Source of the DNA: JBHHYR01 sp046757585
GTDB taxonomy: Bacteria; Desulfobacterota; Binatia; HRBIN30
NCBI GenBank assembly: GCA_046757585.1
Contig: JBHHYR010000236.1
Coordinates: 1-5,890, forward strand
Direction of reading: 5' to 3'
DNA: 5,890 nucleotides
The notes under the pieces were generated by a model. The model searched no databases. It saw only the letters and a program-made list of their open reading frames with translations, and was not told the DNA's origin. Positions 1 through 5,229 of this stretch are shown piece by piece. The translations under genes and the position numbers were made by a program. How positions within the stretch are numbered: the first letter of the stretch is position 1; the number at the start of each line of letters is the position of its first letter.

Positions 1-441
1 ACCTTGCAGGGCCGCTTCCTCCTTCTCGAGGGCCGCCATCTGGGCGCTGGCTGGGCGCGCCGGGCCGGGGCGGGAGGCTGCCGGCTCACCCGGGAACTCG
101 GCCTCCGCGGCTGGCAGGCCGGGCGGCGAACTCAGAGGATGTCCCTGCTCGAGGGCGGCAACGCGGGTCTCGAGCGCATCAAGGCGGTCAAGGAGTTGTC
201 TGGCCTCTGCCGCACCACCGAGCCGCCGGCTGGGCTCCGCCATTCGGCTCCGGAGTATGTCAACCCGCCGCCGCACACCATCGAGCGCCACCTGCTGGTC
301 GGCAACCAGGGCCCGCACCTCACGCTGATCTTGCTGGACCCGGAGCAGGTCGGCGCGGGTCGCGCAGCCGGTGGTGGCTGCCAGGCACAGCGCCAAGCCA
401 ACCACACACCAGTGGGAGTGTGCCGTCGACAGTCTATTCAC
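1..441 (-). CDS. cpoB: CpoB/YbgF-like Tol-Pal coordinator lipoprotein, N-terminal part
   Basis: The reading frame is open from a GTG at 441 to the window edge: 147 codons, with the C-terminus missing. The start MNRLSTAHSHW is followed by a hydrophobic stretch (residues 12-24) and Cys26 after Thr-Thr-Gly. This looks like a lipoprotein signal peptide with an imperfect lipobox. Residues about 30-99 are rich in Gln, Arg, Glu, Leu and Val in heptad-like spacing, as in the trimeric coiled coil of CpoB/YbgF. A Pro/Ala linker (about 102-132) follows, then a new helix (MAALEKEEAAL). The TPR domain typical of the family would lie beyond the window. The GTG overlaps the last codons of pal by 8 nt and has no clear Shine-Dalgarno, so translation is probably coupled to pal. 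In E. coli CpoB modulates TolA and PBP1B during constriction. The family call rests on position after pal, signal peptide and coiled coil; the diagnostic TPRs are not visible. Confidence 0.82.
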   Translation of the reverse strand, partial: MNRLSTAHSHWCVVGLALCLAATTGCATRADLLRVQQDQREVRALVADQQVALDGVRRRVDILRSRMAEPSRRLGGAAEARQLLDRLDALETRVAALEQGHPLSSPPGLPAAEAEFPGEPAASRPGPARPASAQMAALEKEEAALQG

Positions 442-955
442 TAGCGGCAACGAAATGAACGCGACGGTTCTGCTGCCAGCACGTTTCGTCGTGCTCATGA
501 CAGAGTGGTAACTCCTCACCATAGCTGATGGTGGTCAGCTGCTCCGGTGAGACCCCGAGTGCGACCAGATACTCCTTCGTCGCGCGCGCGCGCTTCGCGC
601 CAAGCGCCAAGTTGTACTCCACCGTACCACGCTCGTCGCAATGCCCTTCCATCTCCACCCTGGCTCGCGGATGATCCCGTAGCCACTTGCCGTTGTCACG
701 CAGGACATTGCGCGACTGCTCATCGAGCTCGTACGAATCGAAGGCGAAATGCACATCTTTGAGCGGACCCTGGGCCGGCACGCCCAGTTTTCCCGCCTTG
801 AATCGTTCCAGGCTGCTGCCCCCCCCGAGGCCTTCCTCGCCCAAGGTACCGCCTTCCGTGCCCGCGGGGCCCGTTTTCTTTTTCGCCGAACACCCGAAGC
901 TCCCGGCAGCGACCACCACCGCGACGATGGCGACAGCGAGCCGCCACTTATGCAT
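434..955 (-). CDS. pal: Peptidoglycan-associated lipoprotein Pal
   Basis: A 173-residue outer-membrane lipoprotein that tethers the outer membrane to peptidoglycan and binds TolB. MHKWR and a hydrophobic core lead to Cys22, the likely lipidation site; the preceding Ser-Phe-Gly is a weak lipobox. A Gly/Ser/Lys-rich linker (23-60) precedes an OmpA-like domain (about 66-170). This contains FAFDSYEL (70-77), the Pal hallmark GHCDERGTVEYNLALGAKRA (104-123) and NRRVHF near the end. By family knowledge, the Asp107 and Arg109 region binds diaminopimelate in the peptide stem. The ATG at 955 is preferred over an in-frame start 12 codons upstream: GGAGGGG lies about 8 nt before it and the signal peptide begins properly there. 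Three Cys lie in the periplasmic domain (106, 152, 159); 152 and 159 could form a disulphide. It sits 45 nt after tolB and overlaps cpoB. Confidence 0.97.
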   Translation of the reverse strand: MHKWRLAVAIVAVVVAAGSFGCSAKKKTGPAGTEGGTLGEEGLGGGSSLERFKAGKLGVPAQGPLKDVHFAFDSYELDEQSRNVLRDNGKWLRDHPRARVEMEGHCDERGTVEYNLALGAKRARATKEYLVALGVSPEQLTTISYGEELPLCHEHDETCWQQNRRVHFVAASE

Positions 956-1000
956 CACCCCACCCCTCCGCTGGCGTGACCCGCACCGCAAGGATGGTCC

Positions 1001-2314
1001 CTAGTCGAGCCAACGCGACCACGCGGGACTGGTATCATCTCCCCTACCACGAGTCAATTGAACCTGGCTTGAGCCGGTGGAGTCGGTGACGAACAACTTC
1101 TTGCGGCCGCTGCGGGAAGAACTGAACACGATGTACCGTCCATCGGGAGCCCAGCTCGGATCTTCGTTATTGCCCGCGCCCTGCGTCAACTGGCGCACGT
1201 CGGTCCCATCGGTCTTGACAGTGAACAGATTGAACGCGCCATCCATCCGGCTGACATACGCGATCCGGTCGCCTTTGGGCGACCAGGCGGGAGAGGTGTT
1301 GTAGCTGCCAGTGAAGGTCAGGCGGCGCGCGTCGCTGCCGTCAGCGTTCATCACGTAGATCTGCGGCGTTCCGGCACGATTCGAACAGAAAGCAATGTAC
1401 CGGCCGCCGGGCGACCAGGTCGGCGACACGTCGATGGACCAACTATCCGTGAGGTGGCGGATCATCTTGCCGCTCCGGTCCAGCAGCGCGATGTTGGCGT
1501 TGCCACTGTCCTCAACGGTCACGGCGATCTGCTTCCCGCTCGGTGACAGCTCGCCCGCCAAGTTCAACCCCGGCCGCCGCGACAGCAGAGTCTCCCGACC
1601 GCTGAGCAGCGCGATGGCATACAGGTCAGGGTTGCGGCGTTCGTACGACGTGAACAACAGCGAATGACCGTCGGGGCTCCAGGTAGGGGAGACATTGATC
1701 GTCTCGGTTCTGGTCACTTGTTGTAAATCTCCGCCGTCCGGGCTCATCACGTAGATCTGCTTGAAGCGCCCGTCGCGCGTCGACACGAAGGCGAGGCGCG
1801 AGTCGAACGGCCCGCGCGCGCCGGTGAACTGCGCCATGATCTCATCGGCGAATTTGCTGGCCATGCGGCGCATCTCGCTCACCGACCCGTGATAGCGCCG
1901 GCCCGTCAGTTGACGCCGCTGATACACGTCGAAGAGTCGGACCTCGACGCTGAGATTATCGCCCTCGGTCGTGTAGGCCCCCTTGACCAGGGCCAGGGCG
2001 CCGATGACCGACCACCGGTCGAAGTTGATGGTGTCAAGCAGATAACCGGACGTCTTCGGCTTTTCGATGTACGCGGCACGGTCGAGCACTTTGAAGTATC
2101 CGGACAGGGTCAGATCCCGTGCCACAATGTCCGTGAAGCGGGTCGCGACATCACTCGGTGCTCTGGGTGACAGCTGTTTGAGTGGCGCGATGGCGATCGG
2201 ATAGCTGCGGGCGCCCGGACCGAAGATGGTCCCGCGCACCTGTGCCGCGTTCGAACTCGCCCATCCCGCCACCACGCCCAGGATCGTTCCTGCGATCAGC
2301 CACAATCGTTGCAT
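1001..2314 (-). CDS. tolB: Tol-Pal system periplasmic protein TolB
   Basis: A 437-residue periplasmic protein, close to the roughly 430 residues usual for the family. A Sec signal peptide (1-24, ending in Ser-Asn-Ala-Ala before Gln25) is followed by the TolB amino-terminal alpha/beta domain (about 35-165, with FTDIVARDLTLSGYF at 60-74). The rest is a beta-propeller whose blades carry SPxWSPDG-type motifs at 209-216, 297-304, 341-348, 385-392 and a closing SPAWS at 429-433; a degenerate blade motif lies near 257-260. In the family the N-terminus contacts TolA and the propeller binds Pal, so TolB passes between the two. The ATG at 2314 has AGAGG five nt upstream. tolA ends only 12 nt before it, so the two are surely co-transcribed. 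No truncation or frameshift is seen. Confidence 0.97.
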   Translation of the reverse strand: MQRLWLIAGTILGVVAGWASSNAAQVRGTIFGPGARSYPIAIAPLKQLSPRAPSDVATRFTDIVARDLTLSGYFKVLDRAAYIEKPKTSGYLLDTINFDRWSVIGALALVKGAYTTEGDNLSVEVRLFDVYQRRQLTGRRYHGSVSEMRRMASKFADEIMAQFTGARGPFDSRLAFVSTRDGRFKQIYVMSPDGGDLQQVTRTETINVSPTWSPDGHSLLFTSYERRNPDLYAIALLSGRETLLSRRPGLNLAGELSPSGKQIAVTVEDSGNANIALLDRSGKMIRHLTDSWSIDVSPTWSPGGRYIAFCSNRAGTPQIYVMNADGSDARRLTFTGSYNTSPAWSPKGDRIAYVSRMDGAFNLFTVKTDGTDVRQLTQGAGNNEDPSWAPDGRYIVFSSSRSGRKKLFVTDSTGSSQVQLTRGRGDDTSPAWSRWLD

Positions 2315-2326
2315 TCCAACCTCTAC

Positions 2327-3322
2327 TCACTGCTCCGGAGCAAACGTGATCTCGACCTCATGGAACGCAGTGCGGTACGCTGCGGGCGGCGCCGGCAAGG
2401 GGTTGGCCGCCTCCACGGCCCGGACGACCGACGCGTCGTAGCCGGGATCGCCGCTCGAACGCATGATGCGCACGTCGAGCACCTCGCCGCTTTCCGTAAT
2501 GTGGAACTGCACCACGGCCTCCAGCGACTGATCGCTGCCCGCCCACGCCCAAGTGTGCTTGATCCGATTGATCATCCGATTGTAGTACACGAGGTACTCC
2601 ACGCCCCTGACCGCTCCGCCGGCGCCTTGGCCTGGACCCGCGGCGATCGGTCCTCCCGCTCGCACGCCCGCCTTCGGGCCACTGCCACCGCCACGGCGCC
2701 CCGCCTGCTGGCGGACCCGCTTGATCGCCGCTGCGATCCGAGCGTTGCGTTTCCGCGCCGCCGCCGCTTTGGCGGCTCTCGTGTGCGTCCTTGGTCGTGG
2801 CGCTGCACGTTTCGCCGGCGCTGCTCTGGCTACTTTCGCCGCCGGCTTCACGCGCGGCGGGGCCGCCTTGACAGCCGGGCGTGCCGGCTCGACTTTCTTG
2901 CGCTTGGCGGCAATCATCACCTCATCGTGTTGGGGCGGTGCCGCAACCTTGGGCGGCGCCGGCTGCCGCTTTTCCGGCTCTGCCCGCGCAGGGGCCTTCG
3001 CCGCAGGCGGCTTGGCTGCTTGCGGCTTGGGGACTGGGACGTTCAGCCGCTGCGGCTTCGGGACCGGTGCCGCTGCTACAAGCGGCGCGGCCTCGACACG
3101 GCCCTTGCCGCCCTTGATGATGTTGCTGCCGCCAACCTTGTCAGGCGCAACCAGGTCCACCGTGTATGAGACCAACGCAGGGGGATGGTGCATGAAGCCG
3201 GGTGGAATGAGCAGCAGCAACCCGATGGTCGCGGCGTGCAGACCCCCCGAGGCAAGCACCATCCACCACAGTCCGCCTTCCCACTCGCGTCCGTTGACGG
3301 ACAACGGGGCTCGCTCGATCAC
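2327..3322 (-). CDS. tolA: TolA / TonB-family energy-transducing protein
   Basis: An inner-membrane-anchored protein that carries TolQR motor force to the outer membrane. From the GTG at 3322 it has 331 residues. A short cytoplasmic tail leads into one membrane segment (about 19-41) with Ser25 and His29 spaced as in the SHLS motif of TolA, whose His faces TolQ. A long Pro/Ala/Lys/Arg-rich periplasmic stalk follows (about 65-235), including a repeated PVPKPQ and a basic helix near 185-208. The C-terminal domain (about 240-331, YYNRMINRIKHTW through VVQFHITESGEVLDVRI and SVVRAVEAANPLPAPP) is TonB_C/TolA-like. Position between tolR and tolB makes TolA the best name. The start is uncertain: 3322 has GGTGGA five nt upstream and gives a typical short tail, while an in-frame GTG at 3370 (GGAG nine nt upstream) would add 16 residues. 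The gene follows an unusual 0.6 kb gap after tolR. Confidence 0.9.
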   Translation of the reverse strand: MIERAPLSVNGREWEGGLWWMVLASGGLHAATIGLLLLIPPGFMHHPPALVSYTVDLVAPDKVGGSNIIKGGKGRVEAAPLVAAAPVPKPQRLNVPVPKPQAAKPPAAKAPARAEPEKRQPAPPKVAAPPQHDEVMIAAKRKKVEPARPAVKAAPPRVKPAAKVARAAPAKRAAPRPRTHTRAAKAAAARKRNARIAAAIKRVRQQAGRRGGGSGPKAGVRAGGPIAAGPGQGAGGAVRGVEYLVYYNRMINRIKHTWAWAGSDQSLEAVVQFHITESGEVLDVRIMRSSGDPGYDASVVRAVEAANPLPAPPAAYRTAFHEVEITFAPEQ

Positions 3323-3388
3323 GATCGTCCACCGCGCCTTCCCCCGCCGACAAAGCCGAGGATGTCCCACGTCTGCCAGCTCCGAACA

Positions 3389-3420
3389 CGGGAGGGCCGG
3401 CGAGGCTTATCTGCCTCCCG
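3389..3420 (-). repeat. Competing inverted repeats just upstream of tolA
   Basis: Arms CGGGAGG (3389-3395) and CCTCCCG (3414-3420) are perfectly complementary over 7 bp with an 18-nt spacer. Inside, GAGGC (3402-3406) and GCCTC (3413-3417) form a 5-bp stem with a 6-nt loop. The two share bases 3414-3417, so only one can form at a time. They lie 19-50 nt ahead of the upstream tolA start candidate at 3370. A leader role is possible but unproven. Confidence 0.4.
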
Positions 3421-3459
3421 CCTGTCTGTCGAGCGTCGACGTTGCGCACCACATTCCTT

Positions 3460-3500
3460 GTTCCTTCTCCCGGATGGGAGAAGGTCAGGATGAGGGGGAT
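3460..3500 (-). repeat. 41-bp palindromic interspersed element, copy A (inverted)
   Basis: Core arms CCTTCTCCC (3463-3471) and GGGAGAAGG (3476-3484) form a perfect 9-bp stem around a GGAT loop. Read on the minus strand, the whole unit begins ATCCCCCTCA and ends GGAAC. It matches the plus-strand element at 3733-3773 at 35 of 41 positions without gaps. One of the differences inside the stem is a paired change (T-A here, C-G there). Palindromic CCCTCTCCC/GGGAGAGGG elements are, as I recall, common in intergenic DNA of GC-rich proteobacteria; no database check was made. Confidence 0.85.
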
Positions 3501-3516
3501 TGAACACCTGGCGCAG

Positions 3517-3557
3517 CCCCCCTCTACCTTTTCTCCCCCCACCCCTGTGGATGCCCC
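3517..3557 (-). other. C-rich runs; long-loop G-quadruplex candidate on the minus strand
   Basis: On the plus strand, C runs occur at 3517-3522, 3535-3540, 3542-3545 and 3554-3557. The mRNA-sense strand therefore has four runs of 4 to 6 G separated by loops of about 8, 1 and 12 nt. Two loops exceed the usual 7-nt limit, so this is a weak quadruplex candidate or simply a homopurine stretch. Confidence 0.3.
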
Positions 3558-3584
3558 ACGCAGTACACAACGAGGTCGCCTGCG

Positions 3585-3610
3585 CCCTTCTCCCCTTGCC
3601 AGGGGGAGGG
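3585..3610. repeat. Imperfect palindrome of the same C/G-rich type
   Basis: CCCTTCTCCCC (3585-3595) faces AGGGGGAGGG (3601-3610) across a short TTGCC spacer, with mismatches in the stem. It resembles the core of the 41-bp elements but lacks their ATCC loop and their ATCCCCCTCA flank, so it is either a diverged relative or a separate repeat of similar composition. Confidence 0.5.
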
Positions 3611-3613
3611 AAA

Positions 3614-3627
3614 TTTCGGATTTCGGA
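3614..3627. repeat. Two tandem copies of TTTCGGA
   Basis: The heptamer TTTCGGA occurs twice in a row at 3614-3620 and 3621-3627, directly ahead of the 14-bp tandem array. In other genomes I recall TTTCGGATTTCGGATT arrays next to the neighbouring GCTGA-type array, but this is memory and not a search. Confidence 0.7.
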
Positions 3628-3642
3628 TTGAAGTTTCTTCTG

Positions 3643-3677
3643 GCTGATTGCTGACGGCTGATCGCTGACGGCTGATG
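3643..3677. repeat. 14-bp tandem array, 2.5 copies
   Basis: Units GCTGATTGCTGACG (3643-3656) and GCTGATCGCTGACG (3657-3670) differ at one base and are followed by a half unit GCTGATG (3671-3677). Each unit is itself a near-duplication of GCTGA(T/C). It is minisatellite-like and may vary in copy number between strains. It is not a CRISPR array: units are contiguous with no spacers. Confidence 0.85.
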
Positions 3678-3707
3678 TTGGGGACACAGAGGGGTGGAAA
3701 TTCGAAT

Positions 3708-3722
3708 GCGGTTCGCAACCGC
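3708..3722. repeat. Short inverted repeat GCGGTT/AACCGC
   Basis: GCGGTT (3708-3713) and AACCGC (3717-3722) form a perfect 6-bp stem with a CGC loop. It lies between the 14-bp array and the second palindromic element. No U-run follows on either strand, so it is not a typical terminator. Confidence 0.5.
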
Positions 3723-3732
3723 CAGCCATCAC

Positions 3733-3782
3733 ATCCCCCTCACCCGCGCCCTCTCCCATCCGGGAGAGGGAACTGAAAAGCG
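3733..3782 (+). repeat. Palindromic interspersed element, copy B1
   Basis: Arms CCCTCTCCC (3749-3757) and GGGAGAGGG (3762-3770) form a perfect 9-bp stem around an ATCC loop. The 41-bp unit 3733-3773 is the reverse-orientation partner of 3460-3500. The segment from 3737 to 3782 is also followed directly by a second, diverged copy (3783-3827), so it is part of a tandem pair with a 45/46-bp period. Confidence 0.85.
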
Positions 3783-3827
3783 CCCTCACAGCTGACCCTC
3801 CCATCCGGGAGAGCGGACTGCAAGGCG
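3783..3827 (+). repeat. Palindromic interspersed element, copy B2 (degraded)
   Basis: This aligns with 3737-3782 from CCCTCAC through CCCATCCGGGAGAG to an ACTG-AA/CAAG-GCG tail. The left arm has lost two bases and the right arm carries a substitution, so only about 5 bp of stem remain (3798-3802 with 3807-3811) around ATCC. The loss of pairing suggests this copy is no longer under structural constraint. Confidence 0.75.
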
Positions 3828-3885
3828 GAGAGGGGATTGAGAGGCGTCCTCGCATCGGCCCCAGTCGGGGACAGGGAAACCTCGC

Positions 3886-3904
3886 GGCAGCCGTCTGTGC
3901 TGCC
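3886..3904 (-). terminator. Weak hairpin after tolR, possible attenuation site
   Basis: GGCAGC (3886-3891) and GCTGCC (3899-3904) form a perfect 6-bp GC-rich stem with a 7-nt loop. It begins about 23 nt past the tolR stop in the direction of transcription. The downstream bases on the minus strand contain only a TTT and no proper U-run, so intrinsic termination would be inefficient at best. It is listed because it lies where the operon is interrupted. Confidence 0.2.
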
Positions 3905-3927
3905 CGCAGGTCCTGTTGGATCTCCCA

Positions 3928-4359
3928 TCAGTGTCTCGATTGGAGCGCGCGGCGGCGCACCAGCGGTTCCGTCACCATGCCCAGCCGTTCCACTCCAGCC
4001 TCCTTCACCATGGCAATCACCTGCATCACGGCGCCGTAGCGGACGTCCTGGTCAGCGCGCAGAAACACCTGCCGGTCCGGCCGGAGCTGGAGGATCGCCT
4101 GCAGCTTGGGGCCTAGCGCCCGCAGCGCGACCGGGGCATCGTTGAGATAGACCTGCCCGGTCCGTTTGACGGCCACCACCAGCTGTTGCTCCTTTCCCGG
4201 GAGCGCGGCCGCCTTGACCTTGGGGAGGTTGATGGAGACGCCCTGTTGAAGGATCGGCGCGGTCACCATGAAGATCACCAGCAGCACCAGCATCACGTCG
4301 ACGAGCGGGGTCACATTGATGTTGGAAATCGCCCCGCTACCCTGTCCCTCGAAGGCCAT
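3928..4359 (-). CDS. tolR: ExbD/TolR-family motor protein TolR
   Basis: A 143-residue inner-membrane protein, the usual length for TolR. A short cytoplasmic tail (MAFEGQGSGAISNIN) leads to VTPLVDVMLVLLVIFMVTAP at residues 16-35. This is the family signature, with Asp21 in the single membrane helix equivalent to the proton-carrying Asp of TolR/ExbD. The periplasmic domain (about 40-143) contains the typical LVVAVKRTGQVYLND strand and the VFLRADQDVRYGAVMQVIAMVKEAGV motif. With TolQ it converts proton-motive force to movement of TolA. The ATG at 4359 has AGGAG six nt upstream, and that ribosome binding site overlaps the stop codon of tolQ, only 9 nt away, so the two are tightly coupled. After its TGA the expected tolA does not follow at once. 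Confidence 0.96.
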   Translation of the reverse strand: MAFEGQGSGAISNINVTPLVDVMLVLLVIFMVTAPILQQGVSINLPKVKAAALPGKEQQLVVAVKRTGQVYLNDAPVALRALGPKLQAILQLRPDRQVFLRADQDVRYGAVMQVIAMVKEAGVERLGMVTEPLVRRRALQSRH

Positions 4360-4368
4360 GGGTCGCTC

Positions 4369-5112
4369 CTACTTGAGAAAGTGACGCTTCGCGATGTTGA
4401 GAAATTCAGACGAGAAGTTGTCCATCTCCGCCGACAGGACGCGGATCTGGCGGGCGAAATGATTATAGGCCACGACGGCTGGAATCGCGGCCACGAGTCC
4501 GGTGGCGGTCGCAATCAACGCCTCGGCGATTCCCGGCGCCACAGCTTGGATGCTCGAGGAATGCGTCACACTCAGGCCGCGGAAGGCGTTCATGATCCCC
4601 CACACCGTCCCGAACAGCCCGATAAAAGGGGTGGCGCTGGCTGTGGTCGCAAGGAACGTCAGCGCGCGTTCCATCTGCGTGAGTTCCTGGCGGGCTGCAC
4701 GCTTCATCGCCCGTTCCACATTGTCGATGCCACCGAGCTCCGTCGAGTCGAGGGCCCGTTCGCTCGGATTGCCCAGCCGTTTTCCCCGTGTCAGCCGCAC
4801 CAGCTCCTGGTAGCCGGCTCGAAAGACCTGCGCCACCGGGCTCCGTTTCAGCTGCTGGCTCGCGGTATGGATGGTGGTGAGGTTCTTGGTGTCCCAGAAG
4901 ATCTCAACGAACCGGGCCGACTGCCGCCGGGCAAGACGCGTCTGGCGGAACTTGTAGAAAATGATAGCCCAGCTGAACACGGAAAAGACGATGAGAATGT
5001 ACAGGACCGCCTGGACCACTGGTCCCGCGCCGGTCACCATGCTGACCAGCCCTTCCTGCTGCATGACGCCCTCTGCTTGCGCGTATGCCGCAGGCGGAAA
5101 CGCCGCAAACAT
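4369..5112 (-). CDS. tolQ: MotA/TolQ/ExbB-family proton channel protein TolQ
   Basis: A 247-residue inner-membrane protein with three membrane segments at about 30-52, 152-175 and 197-218. The signature of the family is clear: FLATTASATPFIGLFGTVWG (153-172) and PGIAEALIATATGLVAAIPA (193-212), which line the proton path against the TolR Asp. The large cytoplasmic loop lies between segments 1 and 2. The ATG at 5112 has GAGGGG seven nt upstream. A second ATG 16 codons later (5064) also has AGAGG five nt before it and would give 231 residues, close to the 230 of E. coli TolQ. The extra N-terminus (MFAAFPPAAYAQA) looks like a short signal-peptide remnant and its presence in the real protein is unsure. 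It is the first gene of the tol operon, behind a good promoter. Confidence 0.96.
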   Translation of the reverse strand: MFAAFPPAAYAQAEGVMQQEGLVSMVTGAGPVVQAVLYILIVFSVFSWAIIFYKFRQTRLARRQSARFVEIFWDTKNLTTIHTASQQLKRSPVAQVFRAGYQELVRLTRGKRLGNPSERALDSTELGGIDNVERAMKRAARQELTQMERALTFLATTASATPFIGLFGTVWGIMNAFRGLSVTHSSSIQAVAPGIAEALIATATGLVAAIPAVVAYNHFARQIRVLSAEMDNFSSEFLNIAKRHFLK

Positions 5113-5142
5113 GCATTATCCCCTCGCCACCCAGATGCCGCG

Positions 5143-5171
5143 ACCGTAGTACATGGTCTCGGAGGTGTCAA
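5143..5171 (-). promoter_or_regulatory. Sigma-70-type promoter for the tol operon
   Basis: On the minus strand a perfect -35 TTGACA (5166-5171) is followed, after exactly 17 nt, by TACGGT (5143-5148), which matches 3 of 6 bases of the -10 consensus. A start site near A5136 would give a leader of about 24 nt to the tolQ ATG at 5112. An imperfect inverted repeat ACCGT/ATGGT (5143-5157) covers the -10 and could be an operator, which is speculative. Confidence 0.5.
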
Positions 5172-5204
5172 CGCGCGTCGGAGCGCCAGCGCACCGTCAT
5201 CCAA

Positions 5205-5222
5205 TGCCCCGCGCAGGGGGCA
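5205..5222. repeat. Inverted repeat in the tolQ-gap intergenic region
   Basis: TGCCCC (5205-5210) and GGGGCA (5217-5222) are perfectly complementary with a 6-nt GCGCAG spacer. It sits between the putative -35 boxes of the two divergent genes, a natural place for a regulator binding site. No known operator is recognised. Confidence 0.35.
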
Positions 5223-5229
5223 ACCTGCC

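Larger units (their letters stand above)
3323..3927. other. Repeat-rich non-coding gap between tolR and tolA
   Basis: About 600 nt without a credible gene. Open frames here translate palindromes and tandem repeats into Pro/Ser/Arg-rich strings, with no domain and no convincing ribosome binding site leading to a full protein. The stretch holds several palindromic elements, two kinds of short tandem repeat and C-rich runs, described separately. In most genomes tolR and tolA are adjacent or nearly so, hence this looks like a site where mobile or amplifying non-coding repeats have accumulated inside the operon. No transposase remnant is visible. Whether it carries a promoter for tolA or simply forms a long spacer in the mRNA cannot be told from the sequence; I found no good sigma-70 pair on the minus strand. 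Confidence 0.8.

Noticed and set aside
132..407. Minus-strand 91-codon open frame at the left end
   Set aside because: It overlaps cpoB in a different frame; only the cpoB frame gives a lipoprotein signal peptide, coiled coil and position consistent with the operon.
3463..3484. Rho-independent terminator at the perfect 9-bp hairpin
   Set aside because: No U-run follows the stem on either strand, and termination here would cut off tolA-tolB-pal-cpoB; it matches the interspersed repeat instead.
2309..3503. Long plus-strand open frames opposite tolA (2309-3169 and 2721-3503)
   Set aside because: They are antisense to a clear TolA with membrane helix, stalk and TonB_C-like domain; the Arg/Ala-rich products are the expected by-product of a GC-rich, Ala/Pro/Lys-coding gene.
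3643..3677. CRISPR array
   Set aside because: The 14-bp units are contiguous with no spacers and no Cas genes are present.
3460..3827. Insertion sequence or transposon carrying its own transposase
   Set aside because: The inverted 41-bp elements are about 230 nt apart with no transposase-like ORF between them and no target-site duplication that I can see; they fit REP-like repeats better.
3319..3855. Minus-strand open frame of 178 codons in the tolR-tolA gap
   Set aside because: Its product is a translation of the palindromic and tandem repeats (LPSGRR-, SDQPSAISQ-type strings) with internal Pro/Ser/Arg bias. Repeats open in several frames are not evidence of a gene.
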